DNA of 15,694 nucleotides from an uncultured Clostridia bacterium (GCA_937901805.1 CALDJI010000249.1:1-15694), one strand, 5' to 3'. Numbered from the stretch's first letter, positions 1 through 6,326 are shown. The notes: generated by a model from the sequence alone, not told the origin. Numbers and translations are program-made.

Positions 1-2
1 CT

Positions 3-78
3 GCTGGTGTAGCTCAGCTGGTAGAGCAGCTGATTTGTAATCAGCAGGTCGGGGGTTCGAATCCGTCCACCAGCTCCA
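3..78 (+). tRNA. tRNA-Thr (anticodon TGT)
   Basis: Full cloverleaf is visible. The acceptor stem GCTGGTG (3-9) pairs with CACCAGC (68-74), followed by discriminator T75 and an encoded CCA (76-78). The D arm contains AGCTCAGCTGGTAGAGC. The anticodon stem GCTGA (29-33) pairs with TCAGC, and the seven-base loop TTTGTAA places TGT at 36-38, which reads Thr ACA codons. The T arm GGGGGTTCGAATCC is canonical. It lies 19 nt before a tRNA-Tyr gene, so the two are probably processed from one transcript whose promoter lies left of the window. Confidence 0.97.
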
Positions 79-97
79 CCTTTTTATAAATGAATAT

Positions 98-182
98 GGG
101 AGAGTTCCCGAGTGGCCAAAGGGGGCAGACTGTAAATCTGTTGTCGCTGACTTCAGTGGTTCGAATCCACTCTCTCCCACCA
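98..182 (+). tRNA. tRNA-Tyr (anticodon GTA)
   Basis: Class II tRNA with a long variable arm. The acceptor stem GGGAGAG (98-104) pairs with CTCTCCC (172-178), discriminator A179, encoded CCA (180-182). The anticodon stem GCAGA pairs with TCTGT (one G-T pair), and the loop CTGTAAA puts GTA at 132-134. The extended variable arm (TGTCGCTGACTTCA region) fits bacterial tRNA-Tyr. The T arm is GTGGTTCGAATCCAC. Confidence 0.96.
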
Positions 183-185
183 GAC

Positions 186-226
186 TGAGTCTGAACGCAA
201 TTCGCGTTCGGACTCATTTCCTTTTT
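186..226 (+). terminator. Intrinsic terminator of the tRNA operon
   Basis: A 13-bp stem, TGAGTCTGAACGC (186-198) against GCGTTCGGACTCA (204-216) with one T-G pair, closes a five-base AATTC loop. It is followed by a T-rich tail (217-226). It starts four bases after the CCA of tRNA-Tyr, so it should end the tRNA transcript. Confidence 0.88.
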
Positions 227-241
227 CGGGCAAAATGCCCG
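227..241. repeat. Short perfect hairpin CGGGCA-AAA-TGCCCG
   Basis: Six-base inverted repeat with a three-base A loop immediately downstream of the tRNA terminator. It has no T tract of its own. It may simply extend the terminator region; no function is claimed. Confidence 0.4.
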
Positions 242-282
242 CATTTAAAACGGCATCTAAAGTGTCCACCTCTTCCAACATT

Positions 283-328
283 GAAAGAAGTTTATCCCTG
301 TGAAGAGATAGACTTCTTTTATTTTTTG
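283..328 (+). terminator. Second intrinsic terminator-like hairpin
   Basis: AAAGAAGTTTATC (284-296) pairs with GATAGACTTCTTT (307-319) over 13 bp with one T-G pair and a ten-base loop, followed by TATTTTTT. It separates the tRNA operon from the promoter at 357-384 and may be a backup terminator, or the terminator of a gene now lost. Confidence 0.7.
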
Positions 329-356
329 AAAAAGTTTACCAGAATTATTTGTATTT

Positions 357-384
357 TTGGTTATACCCCAAAATGCGTTATACT
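357..384 (+). promoter_or_regulatory. Probable sigma-A promoter for the ParB-like gene
   Basis: TTGGTT (357-362) and TATACT (379-384) are separated by 16 bp. The -10 is a five-of-six match. Transcription would begin near 391, giving a leader of about 20 nt before the start codon at 412. Confidence 0.55.
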
Positions 385-411
385 ACGATATTTTACTGAA
401 AGGACTTGGCA

Positions 412-957
412 ATGAGTATTTTATTTCAAGGGGTTCAATGGGTTGCACCAAGTGATTTTGGGATAAGTCAACTGTACCTAAATAAATCCAAATTGGACAA
501 TATTAAAAAATGGTTCGATTCAGACAGTATGGATCGATGTCGGCCTCTTCCCGTACATGATTTTGGCGATAACCGGCTGACATTGACAGACGGCCACAGC
601 CGGGCTTTTGTAGCCTACCGGTATAAAGTCAAAGTACCCGTTGTTTATGACACAGATGACATTGTAACATGTGACGAAGGACAAATGCTTTATAAAAATG
701 ACATTGTTTGGTGCCGACGTTTCAATCTTCGGACAGTTGCGGATCTTGAAAATCGGATTGTCAGCGATTCTGAATATCAGTCTCTTTGGATTGACCGCTG
801 CGAACAAGCTTATAATTTATTGACCAAAACCGAAGATTGTGAGAGGACGGATATACAGCAGCAGTATCCAGAATTGTTTTTATTTGGCGCAAATGAAGAT
901 GCAACAATCTGTTTTTTTGAGAATCTGAGTGGGAAAATAGTTGCAGTTCCTAGATAG
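412..957 (+). CDS. Small ParB/sulfiredoxin-like protein, function unknown
   Basis: A 181-residue soluble protein. ATG 412 is chosen over the in-frame TTG at 406 because AAAGGA (399-404) sits 7 nt upstream of it. Around residues 44-80 the pattern is RPLPVHDFGDNRLTLTDGHS followed by R-A, an aromatic stretch and KVPVVY. A beta strand, the DGHSR motif (residues 60-64) and then a VPV strand is the arrangement of the ParB/Srx N-terminal fold, in which the GHxR loop binds nucleotide. The remaining 100 residues are charged, Cys-containing (88, 102, 131, 143 region) and not recognised. There is no DNA-binding HTH and no parA nearby, so a plasmid-partition role is unlikely. The gene stands alone, with its own promoter and no clear terminator before the SDR gene promoter. 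The fold assignment is from motif reading only. Confidence 0.75.
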   Translation: MSILFQGVQWVAPSDFGISQLYLNKSKLDNIKKWFDSDSMDRCRPLPVHDFGDNRLTLTDGHSRAFVAYRYKVKVPVVYDTDDIVTCDEGQMLYKNDIVWCRRFNLRTVADLENRIVSDSEYQSLWIDRCEQAYNLLTKTEDCERTDIQQQYPELFLFGANEDATICFFENLSGKIVAVPR

Positions 958-1026
958 TGATTGATTTTTGGGCTGATATTTAACATAAATTTTTAACAAT
1001 TAAAAAATAATTTTTGTGAAATTCTA

Positions 1027-1055
1027 TTGTGAATTTGCTGACAAAATTGTATAAT
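1027..1055 (+). promoter_or_regulatory. Promoter of the SDR gene
   Basis: TTGTGA (1027-1032), a 17-bp spacer and a consensus TATAAT (1050-1055). It sits 45 nt before the start codon of the dehydrogenase gene. Confidence 0.75.
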
Positions 1056-1099
1056 GATTAATAGAGGTGTTTCGAATTATTTGAAAGGAGTGCAAATTT

Positions 1100-1861
1100 A
1101 TGAGATTTAAAGGAAAAAGCGTTGTAGTAACAGGGGCAAGCTCCGGAATGGGATGGAAAATTGCTTTGGATTTTGCTTCAGAAGGAGCAACCGTTGTTGC
1201 GGTGGCAAGAAGAAAAGAACGGCTAGAACAACTGGTTGAAGAAGCGAAAGAGTTACCCGGTAAAATTGTCGCATATCCGGGCGACGTTTCCTCGCAGGAA
1301 GTGAACGAGGGGATGATCAATTTTGCAATTCAACAGTGCGGGAAACTAGACGTCCTTGTCAACAATGCGGGAATTATGGATGAATTTAAACCGATCGGTG
1401 AGGTTGACAATGACTTGTGGAACCGCATTTTGAAAGTGAATCTGGAAGGCCCTATGTTTGCTATCAGAAAAGCGGTTCAAGTAATGAGCGGTCAGCAGAC
1501 AGGCGGAAATATAGTGAATATTGCGTCTATCGGCGGCGTATGCGGAGCACGAGCAGGCGCGGCTTATACAGCTAGTAAACATGCGCTTGTCGGTCTTACA
1601 AAAAATACTGCTTATATGTATGTGGAAAATGGAATTCGCTGCAACGTCATTTGTCCGGGCGGTGTTGAAAGCGAAGTGATGAATAGTCAGACAGATTTAA
1701 GTCAGTTTGGTATGGGCAGAGTTATGAAAGGATTGGATACAACCATTCCCGCCGGCAAACCAGAAGATATTTCATCTGTTGTTTTACTTGTGGCCAGTGA
1801 TGAAGGAAAATTTATCAATGGAGCAACCATTGTTGTTGATGGCGGGGTTTCCTGTAATTAG
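1100..1861 (+). CDS. Short-chain dehydrogenase/reductase (SDR), FabG-like classical type
   Basis: A 253-residue cytoplasmic NAD(P)H-dependent oxidoreductase of the classical SDR family. Visible motifs: the cofactor loop TGASSGMG (residues 11-18), an Arg-Arg pair after beta-2 (37-38) that favours NADP(H), the structural NNAG (88-91), and the catalytic tetrad Asn114, Ser143, Tyr156 and Lys160 (YxxxK). It ends with the FINGATIVVDGG strand typical of FabG-like enzymes. ATG 1100 is preceded by GAAAGGAG (1083-1090), 9 nt spacing. Length equals the family norm. It is monocistronic, with its own promoter and terminator, so the neighbours give no hint of substrate; fatty-acid, sterol, sugar or alcohol substrates all remain possible. 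The family call is certain, the substrate is not. Confidence 0.96.
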   Translation: MRFKGKSVVVTGASSGMGWKIALDFASEGATVVAVARRKERLEQLVEEAKELPGKIVAYPGDVSSQEVNEGMINFAIQQCGKLDVLVNNAGIMDEFKPIGEVDNDLWNRILKVNLEGPMFAIRKAVQVMSGQQTGGNIVNIASIGGVCGARAGAAYTASKHALVGLTKNTAYMYVENGIRCNVICPGGVESEVMNSQTDLSQFGMGRVMKGLDTTIPAGKPEDISSVVLLVASDEGKFINGATIVVDGGVSCN

Positions 1862-1922
1862 AATTCGCAAATGTAAGATTGGAACAGTTATCCTCTTCAA
1901 TTAAGCGCAAATTTTTTGAAGA

Positions 1923-1956
1923 AATGGCGGTATTCTTTGAATACCGCCATTTTTGT
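1923..1956 (+). terminator. Intrinsic terminator after the SDR gene
   Basis: AATGGCGGTATTC (1923-1935) pairs perfectly with GAATACCGCCATT (1939-1951) around a TTT loop, followed by T residues. A strong 13-bp stem. Confidence 0.93.
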
Positions 1957-1987
1957 CTGTTATTAAAGAACTTCAAATGGAAAATGT

Positions 1988-2016
1988 TTGACAGAAAAGA
2001 ACAAATGTTCTACACT
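1988..2016 (+). promoter_or_regulatory. Promoter of the DUF4417 array
   Basis: A perfect TTGACA -35 (1988-1993), exactly 17 bp of spacer and TACACT -10 (2011-2016, four of six). The predicted start near 2023 leaves a leader of about 50 nt to ATG 2072. The spacer contains a LexA box, listed separately. Confidence 0.8.
1999..2010. promoter_or_regulatory. LexA (SOS) box inside the promoter spacer
   Basis: GAACAAATGTTC is an exact match to the Gram-positive LexA operator core GAAC-N4-GTTC; with one flanking base each side (A1998, T2011) it becomes a 14-base dyad, AGAACA-AA-TGTTCT. It lies between the -35 and -10 hexamers, so a bound repressor would block RNA polymerase. This predicts that the downstream array is off until DNA damage inactivates LexA. 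The consensus is established knowledge; occupancy here is inference. Confidence 0.8.
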
Positions 2017-2071
2017 GGATGATAGTAGAAATTTCAGATAGTCAAATATTTTACAAATTAGGGAGGAACTC

Positions 2072-3472
2072 ATGACAGAAGAAAATTATCGCTACCGGAC
2101 AAGCCCTTTGTTTTTGAGAAACCAGTTTCCGGGTACCGGCAAATTCTCTATTCCGATTATTCCAAGAGCGGAGTTTTCGGATACGGAACTGAAAAATCTG
2201 TTGCTCATCGGGTTTGATAAGGCAAAAAACGATGAGAAAAACCTGGATCGAATCGTCCACTTTTTCCTGTATGACTACAAATTTGAAAAAATTTGGGACA
2301 GTCCTGACAATTATGCGGAAAAGCTGAGGCAATATAAAGGGGTTTTGTCGCCGGACTTTAGTATGTACCTGGAAATGAATCCAGTACTACAGTTGTACAA
2401 TACGTTTCGCAACCGATGGTGCGGGGCATATTTGGCGGAGAAAGGAATCCGGGTGATTCCCACCGTGAATTGGGGAGACGAGAACACCTTTGATTTTTGT
2501 TTCGAGGGAATTCCAAAGGGGAGTATTGTAGCAGTTTCCACCTATATGGTGCAAGAGCATAACCATCATTCCGACCAGAAGGGATTCTTTTTGAAAGGAT
2601 ACCGGGAAATGCTCAGACGGATAGAGCCTGCTAAAATTATCTGTTACAGCGAGCCATTCCCGGAAATGCAGGGGGAGATTATCTATGTGGATTATGAGCT
2701 GAGCGGCTGGAAATACCAGAGGAAAGGCCGGGAAATCTTGTACAGAAAGCGTACCAATGATACAATAGTATACAAGACAACCATACAACCGGATGATTTT
2801 TGGATGACAGTATATAAGGGAACCGGCAGCGCCTATGGCGGACAATGGAAACCGAAAAAGCAGGAGGATGAACGCTTTTTGGGTAAACCTGGGGAAATCA
2901 AAGTGACTTATGATAAAAATGGAGAAAAAAGACTAACCAAAATAGGTGCAGATGGAAGGGCTGTAAAAGAACGACATTTTAGCTATCATAATAGGGAGTG
3001 GTGTCATACAAATCCCCATGATCACATCATACTATGGGATAATCCGATCGGTCATCCAGATCCGCAGGGTCCGATCAATTATCCGGACGGCGCGCCGGAG
3101 TTTAAATATTATCTGGGAGATGAATACGGAATGAGTAAATTCACAGTCATAAACGGAAGCAATTCCTTTGAAGACGATCGCTTTAAAACAATCAGCGAGT
3201 TTCAATGGTGTATGAAATTTCATGGTGAAGTGGAATTTGAGTGGAAAGGAAAATCCTATTCTATTACGCATCCTGAAGGGAGAATTAACATAGGGGAAGG
3301 TTGTTATAAAAAGGATGGAAAATATTATAATGTAATCAGTCATACGGAATATACACCGGGTGAGGGTGATTTGTGGGGAGATACGGCCGACGATATCCTG
3401 GAATTTGATGTAGGAGGGGATAAACTCCGGGATGTAATCACTCAGGTGAAAGTGTGGTCACGGTCGATTTGA
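2072..3472 (+). CDS. DUF4417 domain / His-rich toxin-like module / fused 113-residue tail domain
   Basis: A 466-residue soluble protein with no signal or membrane segment. Residues about 25-215 form a DUF4417 domain, recognised from FFLYDYKFEKIW, the SPDFSMY segment, NRWCGAY, IPTVNWG and FCFEGIPKGSIVAVST. Residues about 250-353 are a different module: GTGSAYGGQWKPKK and ERFLGKPGEIK, then His302 and His306 (ERHFSYH), His312, His316 and His318 (HTNPHDH), and PINYPDGAPEF. The clustered His residues look like a metal or nuclease site of the sort found in C-terminal toxin modules; this is inference. Residues 354-466 are homologous to the two small proteins encoded just downstream. Start at 2072 is supported by AGGGAGG (2060-2066). 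An internal GGGAG (3115-3119) precedes an in-frame ATG at 3131, so the tail may also be made alone. It is expressed from a LexA-controlled promoter. The enzymatic role is unknown. Confidence 0.85.
   Translation: MTEENYRYRTSPLFLRNQFPGTGKFSIPIIPRAEFSDTELKNLLLIGFDKAKNDEKNLDRIVHFFLYDYKFEKIWDSPDNYAEKLRQYKGVLSPDFSMYLEMNPVLQLYNTFRNRWCGAYLAEKGIRVIPTVNWGDENTFDFCFEGIPKGSIVAVSTYMVQEHNHHSDQKGFFLKGYREMLRRIEPAKIICYSEPFPEMQGEIIYVDYELSGWKYQRKGREILYRKRTNDTIVYKTTIQPDDFWMTVYKGTGSAYGGQWKPKKQEDERFLGKPGEIKVTYDKNGEKRLTKIGADGRAVKERHFSYHNREWCHTNPHDHIILWDNPIGHPDPQGPINYPDGAPEFKYYLGDEYGMSKFTVINGSNSFEDDRFKTISEFQWCMKFHGEVEFEWKGKSYSITHPEGRINIGEGCYKKDGKYYNVISHTEYTPGEGDLWGDTADDILEFDVGGDKLRDVITQVKVWSRSI
3071..3472 (+). repeat. 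Tandem repeat unit, copy 1 (within the fused gene)
   Basis: This segment is repeated at 3868-4266 (offset 797 at the left end). The first 60 bases (3071-3130 versus 3868-3927) differ at one position. The last 100 or so (from 3372) are identical in all three copies apart from one A/G change near 3461 and the stop codon. The centre, coding residues about 380-435 of the fused protein, diverges. Confidence 0.92.
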
Positions 3473-3502
3473 TCTCTGCTATTTAAAAGAGGTGTGTAGG
3501 AT

Positions 3503-3841
3503 ATGGAAAAAGACGCAGATAAAATGAGAATGAATTCCTTTGAAGAAAATCGTTTTCAAACGATTAGTGAATTTCAATGGTGTGTGAACAACGGAGGTGA
3601 AGTGGAATTTGAGTGGAAAGGGAATGTCTATGGAATTGTCCACCCGAATGATAGAATATTGATTGGTATTGGTTATTATGAAAGGGATGGAAAATACTAT
3701 AATCTGAATACAGACAAAGAGCATACCGAAGAGGACGAACTGTGGGGAGATACGGCCGACGATATCCTGGAATTTGATGTAGGAGGGGATAAACTCCGGG
3801 ATGTAATCACTCAGGTGAAAGTGTGGTCGCGGTCGATTTAG
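3503..3841 (+). CDS. Small acidic protein, array copy 2 (candidate immunity/antitoxin)
   Basis: A 112-residue acidic cytoplasmic protein, homologous along its length to the C-terminal domain of the preceding 466-residue protein. Shared blocks are NSFEENRFQTISEFQWC, GEVEFEWKG, HPNDR, GKYYN, LWGDTADDILEFD and the C-terminal KLRDVITQVKVWSRSI. Its first ten residues (MEKDADKMRM) differ from the other copies. AGAGG (3488-3492) lies 10 nt before ATG 3503. It follows the fused gene after 30 nt, so the two are probably co-transcribed. No named family is claimed. The pattern of conserved ends and a variable centre, next to a toxin-like module, suggests an immunity protein, but nothing in the sequence proves binding. 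Confidence 0.85.
   Translation: MEKDADKMRMNSFEENRFQTISEFQWCVNNGGEVEFEWKGNVYGIVHPNDRILIGIGYYERDGKYYNLNTDKEHTEEDELWGDTADDILEFDVGGDKLRDVITQVKVWSRSI
3723..3841 (+). repeat. 119-bp identical segment, shared with 4148-4266
   Basis: Bases 3723-3841 and 4148-4266 are identical over 119 bp, whereas the 5' halves of the same genes differ at many positions. This abrupt change points to gene conversion or recombination that homogenised the 3' ends. Confidence 0.9.
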
Positions 3842-3867
3842 AATGAACTCTCTTATTTTCACAAGGC

Positions 3868-4266
3868 CCGATCAATTATCCGGACGGCGCGCCGGAGTTT
3901 CAATATTATCTGGGAGATGAATACGGAATGAGTAAATTCACAGTCATAAATGGAAGCAATTCCTTTGAAGACGATCGTTTTAAAACAATCAGCGAGTTTC
4001 AATGGTGTGTGAATGACGGCGGTGAAGTGGAATTTGAGTGGAAAGGAAATCAATATACGATATGTCATCCTGATGACCGAATCAATATTGGAGCGGGTTG
4101 TTATGAAAAGGATGGAAAATATTATAATATGAACACCAATGAAGAGTATACCGAAGAGGACGAACTGTGGGGAGATACGGCCGACGATATCCTGGAATTT
4201 GATGTAGGAGGGGATAAACTCCGGGATGTAATCACTCAGGTGAAAGTGTGGTCGCGGTCGATTTAG
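3868..4266 (+). repeat. Tandem repeat unit, copy 3, with a scrap of upstream coding sequence
   Basis: Begins with 60 bases that encode PINYPDGAPEFQYYLGDEYG in the same frame as the downstream gene, a remnant of residues 334-353 of the fused protein. An in-frame TGA at 3844 and the lack of a start codon show that this piece is not translated from upstream. It marks the left edge of a duplication of about 400 bp. Confidence 0.9.
3928..4266 (+). CDS. Small acidic protein, array copy 3 (candidate immunity/antitoxin)
   Basis: A 112-residue protein that is closer to the fused tail than copy 2 is: residues 1-25 (MSKFTVINGSNSFEDDRFKT onwards) are the same as in copy 1, while the centre differs (VNDG for MKFH, QYTIC for SYSIT, TEEDE for TPGEGD). 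It is one residue shorter than copy 1. The start ATG 3928 is preceded by GGGAG (3912-3916) at 11 nt, a site that lies within duplicated coding sequence of the toxin-like module. The spacing from copy 2 is 86 nt with no terminator visible, so all three are likely one operon. The role is inferred as for copy 2. Confidence 0.85.
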   Translation: MSKFTVINGSNSFEDDRFKTISEFQWCVNDGGEVEFEWKGNQYTICHPDDRINIGAGCYEKDGKYYNMNTNEEYTEEDELWGDTADDILEFDVGGDKLRDVITQVKVWSRSI

Positions 4267-4345
4267 CTGCCGCACGTCATGGTTATCCTGTGACAGGATG
4301 GTGAAATCCTAGGCCGCTTGAAGGGAAGTTATAGAAGGTATTTTA
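4267..4345 (+). other. Possible structured RNA leader before the permease gene
   Basis: GC-rich stretch between the array and the permease. ATCCTG (4285-4290) can pair with CAGGAT (4294-4299) around TGA; alternatively AGGAT (4295-4299) can pair with ATCCT (4306-4310). The two hairpins share an arm and exclude each other. No ORF fits here. It could be a cis-regulatory leader or debris of a mobile element; I cannot match it to a known riboswitch class. Confidence 0.3.
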
Positions 4346-4368
4346 AAAGGAGCAGGATCTGATTACAT

Positions 4369-5496
4369 ATGGGGAAATTGGTAAAATCTTGTATTCAATA
4401 TATGAAAAAAGAAGTGGTACTGTCCATAGCGGTCCTCCTGGCGTTGGTTTCCTCTTTGTTTGTTCCGCCCAGTACGGCGTATTTAGGGTATATTGATTGG
4501 GATACGCTGGCGCTGCTGTTTTGCCTGATGCTGGTTATGAAGGGGATCCAGAGAACCGGGGCGTTTGTATTTCTGGGCAACCAGCTGCTGAAAAAAACGG
4601 CGTCTTCCCGGAAAATGCTGTTTATCCTTGTGTTTTTGCCGTTTCTTTTCAGCATGGCAATTACCAATGACGTGGCGCTGATTACCTTTGTCCCATTTGG
4701 AATCACTGTGCTCCGGATGGCAAAACAGGAATCCCTTTTCATTCCCACGGTTGTCCTGCAAACCATCGCTGCAAATTTAGGCAGCATGCTGACCCCGATG
4801 GGAAATCCGCAGAACCTCTATTTATATGGGCAGTCCGGGATGGGGTTTGGAAATTTCTGTTTTTTGATGCTGCCCTATGTCCTGATTGCTGCCGGTTGTC
4901 TGGCGGTACTTGTCTGTCTGAAAAAATCTATTCCGATTTCTGCGGTAACTGTGCCAATTCAACTGGGAGACAGGAGAGAACTGATTTTTTGGATTTTGAG
5001 CTTTGGTATCTGTATCCTGGGGATTTTTAAAATGATCTCTCCGCTTTTGATCGCAGCGGTGCTCGCACTTTTGTTGTTTGTCTTGAACCGCCGTTTGCTT
5101 CTGGATATCGACTATTCCCTGTTGGGAACTTTTTTCGCTTTTTTCATTTTCATCGGGAATATTGGGTCAATGGATGGATTCCGGAATTTCCTGATGTTCG
5201 TTTTAACAGGCCATGTGACCGGTGTTTCCATATTGGCAAGCCAAGTAATCAGCAATGTGCCTGCGGCGCTGCTGCTGTCCGGATTTACGGCGCAATGGGA
5301 TTCCCTGATTGTCGGATGTAATTTGGGAGGGCTTGGCACGCTCATCGCCTCGATGGCAAGCCTGATTTCCTATAAGATGGCTGCAAAAGAGTACCCAGGG
5401 CTCCGAAAAAAATACTTTCTCTGGTTTACCCTCTGTAATGTGGGTTTTTTGCTTGTACTGCTCTTGATGGATTTCCTCTTTTTACAGTCAAGGTAA
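4369..5496 (+). CDS. ArsB/NhaD-superfamily (ion transporter) permease
   Basis: A 375-residue integral membrane protein with about ten hydrophobic segments. The diagnostic motifs of this superfamily are present in both halves: MAITNDVALITFVPF (residues 96-110), GSMLTPMGNPQNLYLY (138-153) and VISNVPAALLLSGF (293-306). Helix-breaking Asn-Pro/Asn-Val-Pro loops of this kind bind ions in ArsB, NhaD and SLC13 carriers. The length is slightly below ArsB (about 430). No arsR, arsC or arsA lies nearby, so arsenite export is not supported; Na+/H+ exchange or dicarboxylate/anion transport are equally possible. AAGGAG (4347-4352) is 16 nt from ATG 4369 and AGGA (4354-4357) is 11 nt from it, so the start is slightly uncertain. 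It converges with the MerR gene, only 8 bp between the stops. Confidence 0.9.
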   Translation: MGKLVKSCIQYMKKEVVLSIAVLLALVSSLFVPPSTAYLGYIDWDTLALLFCLMLVMKGIQRTGAFVFLGNQLLKKTASSRKMLFILVFLPFLFSMAITNDVALITFVPFGITVLRMAKQESLFIPTVVLQTIAANLGSMLTPMGNPQNLYLYGQSGMGFGNFCFLMLPYVLIAAGCLAVLVCLKKSIPISAVTVPIQLGDRRELIFWILSFGICILGIFKMISPLLIAAVLALLLFVLNRRLLLDIDYSLLGTFFAFFIFIGNIGSMDGFRNFLMFVLTGHVTGVSILASQVISNVPAALLLSGFTAQWDSLIVGCNLGGLGTLIASMASLISYKMAAKEYPGLRKKYFLWFTLCNVGFLLVLLLMDFLFLQSR

Positions 5497-5504
5497 CCGC
5501 ATAA

Positions 5505-6326
5505 TTATCTTTTTGACTTCACAGAAGAAACCCGGATTTGTATTTCAGTCAAAAATTCCTCTTCGTTTGCAGTGTCCCGGTTGTCAACCGTATAAAGTTC
5601 AAAAGGATTTCCCAGTACCTGAAGATCTTGCGTTTTGGCATAGTCTATAAGGTTTTGTACCAGCTTGCCGTTCTGTTCATAATTTCCGCGGTAAAAACAG
5701 GAGAGATATTCCCCTTCCGGGAGCGCAAAATCGTGACCGATCGAATCATCCTGTAACACAAAGAATACCGAATTGTATACGTTGGAAACCCCATGTTGGA
5801 TATCTTCCATGGACAAGAAAGCGCCAATGGTTTGATTCCCCAAGTCGCAGATTTTTCCTTCGTACTTTCGGTGCAGTTTTTTGATTGCGAAATCCATTTC
5901 CTCATCTCTGGTCATATGTTCATTTAATTGAACGCAGAGACGATGCGGAATGGATTTTTTTATGATTATCCCTGTCTGGATCTGTGAGATGCTTTTTAAG
6001 GCGGATATCCGTTGAGAGAGGCGTGACTCTTTGCCGCGCAGTTCCTGAAGCCTATGTTGGACCAGTTCCCGTTCATGGCTCAACAGTTCAATCGTGTTTC
6101 GAATACTCTGTTCTTCCAGGTACTCTTTAATTTGCTGCATGGAAAAATCCAGATTTCTCAAATCCCGGATCATATTCAGCTTATACATGTCCTTTAAACT
6201 GTAGAGACGATACCGGTTTTTATCCCGGTATGGCTTTATGATCCCAAGTTTTTCATAATATCGGAGGGAATCCACGCCGATTCCGTATAATTTCGAGATT
6301 TCACTGATTTTATAGTAATCTTTCAA
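5505..6326 (-). CDS. MerR-family transcriptional regulator with C-terminal effector domain
   Basis: A regulator of about 273 residues. The N-terminal winged HTH is clear: YKISEISKLYGIGVDSLRYY then EKLGII, and NRYRLYSLKD (about residues 4-50). A coiled-coil linker follows (about 75-115, EELL, HRLQELRGKESRL), then a 150-residue C-terminal part resembling the GyrI-like ligand-binding domain of BmrR/BltR-type members. Two TTG codons in a row (6329 and 6326) are possible starts; the second is 8 nt from AGGAAGG (on the minus strand) and is preferred. It is divergent from the YitT-like gene and convergent with the permease. A palindrome within a long-spacer promoter lies in the shared intergenic region, which suggests it controls itself and the YitT-like gene. 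The effector is unknown, though BmrR relatives bind lipophilic drugs. Confidence 0.92.
   Translation of the reverse strand: MKDYYKISEISKLYGIGVDSLRYYEKLGIIKPYRDKNRYRLYSLKDMYKLNMIRDLRNLDFSMQQIKEYLEEQSIRNTIELLSHERELVQHRLQELRGKESRLSQRISALKSISQIQTGIIIKKSIPHRLCVQLNEHMTRDEEMDFAIKKLHRKYEGKICDLGNQTIGAFLSMEDIQHGVSNVYNSVFFVLQDDSIGHDFALPEGEYLSCFYRGNYEQNGKLVQNLIDYAKTQDLQVLGNPFELYTVDNRDTANEEEFLTEIQIRVSSVKSKR

Noticed and set aside
193..209. GAACGC...GCGTTC as a second LexA box
   Set aside because: The half-sites are nine or more bases apart rather than four, and they form the stem of the tRNA terminator.
41..244. Minus-strand open frame across the two tRNA genes
   Set aside because: It is antisense to two clear tRNAs and a terminator, a common artefact.
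98..330. tRNA-Tyr 3' end as an integration site of a genomic island
   Set aside because: No integrase gene and no second copy of the tRNA 3' end seen in the window.
3071..4266. CRISPR array
   Set aside because: Repeats are 100-400 bp, only three, coding, and lack regular short spacers.
3032..4275. Minus-strand open frames rich in Pro, His and Phe, repeated three times
   Set aside because: They are antisense to the three homologous plus-strand copies, so their repetition is a by-product; they have no ribosome sites.
4285..4320. Cobalamin-type riboswitch (GGTGAAATCC looks like part of it)
   Set aside because: The B12 box and the rest of the core are missing, and the interval is too short.
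4369..5496. Specific arsenite exporter (arsB)
   Set aside because: The superfamily motifs are shared by Na+/H+ and anion carriers, and no other ars gene is close.
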